Below are positions 62,284 through 64,000 of a DNA stretch of 64,000 nucleotides, in pieces (position 1 is the first letter of the stretch; each line of letters starts with the position of its first letter). Under the pieces are notes generated by a model. It saw only the letters and a program-made list of their open reading frames with translations, was not told the DNA's origin and ran no database searches. Made by a program: the position numbers and the translations under genes. Source of the stretch: JAUYQR01 sp050632395 (GTDB lineage Bacteria > Pseudomonadota > Alphaproteobacteria > Rhodobacterales > Rhodobacteraceae); assembly GCF_050632395.1 (NCBI RefSeq), contig NZ_CP192600.1:2728001-2792000 (forward strand), written 5' to 3'.

Positions 62284-63014
62284 GCGATGACGGCGCCGAA
62301 CCGGCGTTCGCGGTTGGAATAGCGGTTGATCATCGCGCCAAGTTCGTCGGGCGTGAAATCGGGCCAGAGCGTCTCGGTGAATTCGTATTCGGCATAGGCC
62401 GCCTGCCACGGCAGGAAATTCGATGTGCGCGTCTCGCCGCTGGTGCGCACGACAAGGTCGGGGTCGGGCAGCCCGCCGGTGTCAAGCCGCGCGGCAAGGG
62501 CGGCTTCCGTCAGGTCGGAGGGGCGGAGGAGGCCGTTGGCCACCTCTTCGGCGATCTTGCGGGTGGCGCGGACAATCTCGTCGCGACCGCCGTAGTTGAT
62601 CGCGACGGTCAGGTTCAGCCGGTCGTTGCCGGCGGTGCGCGCCTCGATCCCGGCCATCAGGCGCTGCAGCTTGGGGTCGAGCCGGCTGCGTTCACCGATG
62701 AAGCGCATCCGCACGCCTTCACCGGCAAGGCGGTCGGCCTCGCGTTCGATATAGCGCGCGAAGATCGCCATGAGGCCGAGGACCTCTTCGGTGGAGCGTT
62801 TCCAGTTCTCGGTGGAGAAGGCGTAGAGGGTCAGCCAGCGGATGCCGAGGCCGGGTGCCGCGCGCACGATCTGGCGCACGCGTTCGGCCCCCTTGCGGTG
62901 CCCGACAAGACGCGGCAGGCCGCGGTTCGTGGCCCAGCGACCGTTGCCGTCCATGATGATGGCGACGTGGTCCGCCGGGCGAAAAATGGTCTCAGCGCGC
63001 AGGTCTTTGGACAA
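62280..63014 (-). CDS. uppS: Undecaprenyl diphosphate synthase
   Basis: cis-Prenyltransferase making the C55 lipid carrier for peptidoglycan and O-antigen. The 244 residues contain the catalytic VAIIMDGNGRWATNRGLPRLVGHRKGAERV and the C-terminal DLVVRTSGETRTSNFLPWQAAYAE with the substrate-binding Arg and Ser residues. It couples isoprenoid supply (dxr) to envelope synthesis in the same run. Confidence 0.95.
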   Translation of the reverse strand: MSKDLRAETIFRPADHVAIIMDGNGRWATNRGLPRLVGHRKGAERVRQIVRAAPGLGIRWLTLYAFSTENWKRSTEEVLGLMAIFARYIEREADRLAGEGVRMRFIGERSRLDPKLQRLMAGIEARTAGNDRLNLTVAINYGGRDEIVRATRKIAEEVANGLLRPSDLTEAALAARLDTGGLPDPDLVVRTSGETRTSNFLPWQAAYAEYEFTETLWPDFTPDELGAMINRYSNRERRFGAVIA

Positions 63015-63086
63015 AGGACCCTCCCCAACAGAATTGAGGCTTGGGTCTAGCGACGAATTGGGCCCAGATTGTGGACATTTTCCGGC

Positions 63087-63653
63087 TCAAACCTGCATTA
63101 TTTCCTGTTGTTTCGATTCCAGCGCCCGGTCCACGGCGGCGATGGCCTTGTCGGTCAGTTCCTGCACTTCTTCGGACCACATCTTCTGGTCGTCCTCGCC
63201 CATGCCGGCGGCCTTGGCCTTCTTGATCTGGTCCATCCCGTCGCGGCGGATGTTGCGGATCGCGACCTTGGCATTTTCGGCGTAGCCTGCGGCCACCTTG
63301 GTCAACTGTTTGCGCCGCTCTTCGTTCAGTTCCGGGATCGGCAGGCGAATCAGCGGGCCGTCGGTGACAGGGTTGATACCGATGCCCGACTCGCGGATCG
63401 CCTTTTCGACCTTGGAGATCATGCCCTTGTCCCAGACGTTGATCACCACCATCCGGGGTTCGGGCACGTTGACGGTGCCAAGCTGGTTGATGGGCGTCAT
63501 CTGGCCGTAGGCATCGACCATGATCGGATCGACGATCGAGGCCGAGGCGCGGCCGGTGCGCAGGCTGGCGAATTCGTGCTTGAGAGCATTCATCGCGCCG
63601 TCCATCCGGCGCTGCAGGGCATCGGTGTCGATGTCGAGTTCGTCGTTCGACAT
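63087..63653 (-). CDS. frr: Ribosome recycling factor
   Basis: Splits post-termination ribosomes with EF-G. The 188 residues form the two-domain L shape: a long helix pair (MDGAMNALKHEFASLRTGRASASIVDPI) and the beta domain with VPEPRMVVINVWDKGMI; the C-terminal helix includes the typical EEVQELTDKAIAAVD. Start at 63653 follows GAAGGA. It lies 72 bases upstream of uppS and follows pyrH in the usual pyrH-frr order. Confidence 0.95.
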   Translation of the reverse strand: MSNDELDIDTDALQRRMDGAMNALKHEFASLRTGRASASIVDPIMVDAYGQMTPINQLGTVNVPEPRMVVINVWDKGMISKVEKAIRESGIGINPVTDGPLIRLPIPELNEERRKQLTKVAAGYAENAKVAIRNIRRDGMDQIKKAKAAGMGEDDQKMWSEEVQELTDKAIAAVDRALESKQQEIMQV

Positions 63654-63765
63654 GGGGTCGCTTCCTTCACAACTGCTCGCCCCCGGGCTGCGCCGGGGAG
63701 TGGTGGTTTTGCGCTCTATAGCAGCAAGCGGCTGGGGCGGTATAGGGTCTAGACGGGGCGGCGCG

Positions 63766-64000
63766 TCAGCCGTGCACGCGGGTGTAGGTGCCGCGTCCGG
63801 CGAGGATACCGCGGAAACCGCCGGGCTCATCAAGCGAGAATACGATGATCGGCAAGTCGTTGTCGCGGGCAAGCGCGATGGCAGATGCGTCCATCACCCC
63901 TAGGTGCTTTTGCAGAACTTCGTCATAGCTGACATGTTCGTAGCGCTTGGCATCGGCGTGTTTCTTGGGGTCCTTGTCATAGACGCCGTCGACCTTGGTG
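63766..64000 (-). CDS. pyrH: UMP kinase PyrH, C-terminal 77 residues
   Basis: The gene enters from beyond the right edge; only its 3' part is visible. The peptide TKVDGVYDKDPKKHADAKRY, then VMDASAIALARDN and PIIVFSL, is the C-terminus of bacterial UMP kinase. It lies 112 bases upstream of frr in the conserved order (tsf and rpsB are expected further right). Confidence 0.92.
   Translation of the reverse strand, partial: TKVDGVYDKDPKKHADAKRYEHVSYDEVLQKHLGVMDASAIALARDNDLPIIVFSLDEPGGFRGILAGRGTYTRVHG

Overview
The window is a GC-rich, densely packed stretch of bacterial chromosome that reads as Alphaproteobacteria, family Rhodobacteraceae (Rhodobacter or a close relative). Pointers are the SciP and CtrA pair, a DksA that has lost most of its zinc-finger cysteines, a Usg-like protein, a TakP-like TRAP transporter, the aspartate/glutamate leucyltransferase Bpt, DUF2927 and DUF2852 proteins, Entner-Doudoroff genes, and an LpxI-type lipid A operon. 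I see no rRNA, tRNA, CRISPR array, insertion sequence, prophage or integron. Almost all genes are core genes, so most of the interest lies in control sequences, very small genes and gene arrangement.

Layout. 1-5.7 kb: start of a YpfJ-type metallopeptidase, then dsbB, a dGTPase, erpA, a sugar-transferase-like protein of unknown role, exonuclease III, a flavin monooxygenase and dksA. 5.8-11.4 kb: a same-strand locus of MoxR ATPase, DUF2927/TPR lipoprotein, tiny membrane protein, CoxE-like VWA protein, membrane-anchored small protein, DedA protein and M48 protease. 11.5-22.9 kb: BBE flavoprotein, PIN protein coupled to an RlmI-like methyltransferase, edd-eda behind a LacI-type operator, glnE, a YbaK-type deacylase, a DUF2852 protein behind twin operators, and bpt with a VOC protein. 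23-27 kb: a three-gene TRAP transporter and a glutathione S-transferase. 27.2-29.8 kb: ilvB-ilvN preceded by a complete-looking translational attenuator, with a leader peptide rich in Ile, Leu and Val. 29.8-37 kb: cfa, a PaaG-like crotonase, ccmH and ccmF, and an Lrp-type regulator divergent from arginase and ornithine cyclodeaminase. 37-44.4 kb: a KGG stress protein with an EcfG-like promoter, usg, gyrA with a small overlapping gene, a DoxX protein, trmFO, gluQ, hisI and an IscU-like scaffold. 44.5-50.1 kb: an unlisted 40-residue membrane protein downstream of recG-ligA, then ctrA and sciP. 50.2-52.4 kb: mnmA, a DUF2059 protein and an unknown gene. 52.5-64 kb: the envelope block, read leftward from pyrH through frr, uppS, cdsA, dxr, rseP, bamA, ompH, fabZ, lpxA and lpxI to lpxB.

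How the genes work together. The envelope block links isoprenoid precursor synthesis (dxr), the undecaprenyl carrier (uppS), phospholipid (cdsA), outer-membrane protein assembly (bamA, ompH, rseP) and lipid A (fabZ, lpxA, lpxI, lpxB) in one tightly coupled run with many 1- or 4-base overlaps. The arginase-OCD pair converts arginine to ornithine and then proline, probably under the divergent Lrp regulator. edd-eda completes glucose breakdown by the Entner-Doudoroff route. ctrA and sciP form a cell-cycle and motility control pair.

The best candidates for new biology are: the ilv attenuator; the 40-residue membrane protein next to recG-ligA, with a near-match LexA box, an operator-like palindrome and its own terminator; the twin 19-base operators before the DUF2852 gene; the EcfG-like promoter on the KGG gene; the MoxR/DUF2927/VWA/DedA/M48 locus; and a switch in strand composition between about 44 and 50 kb that does not follow gene direction.
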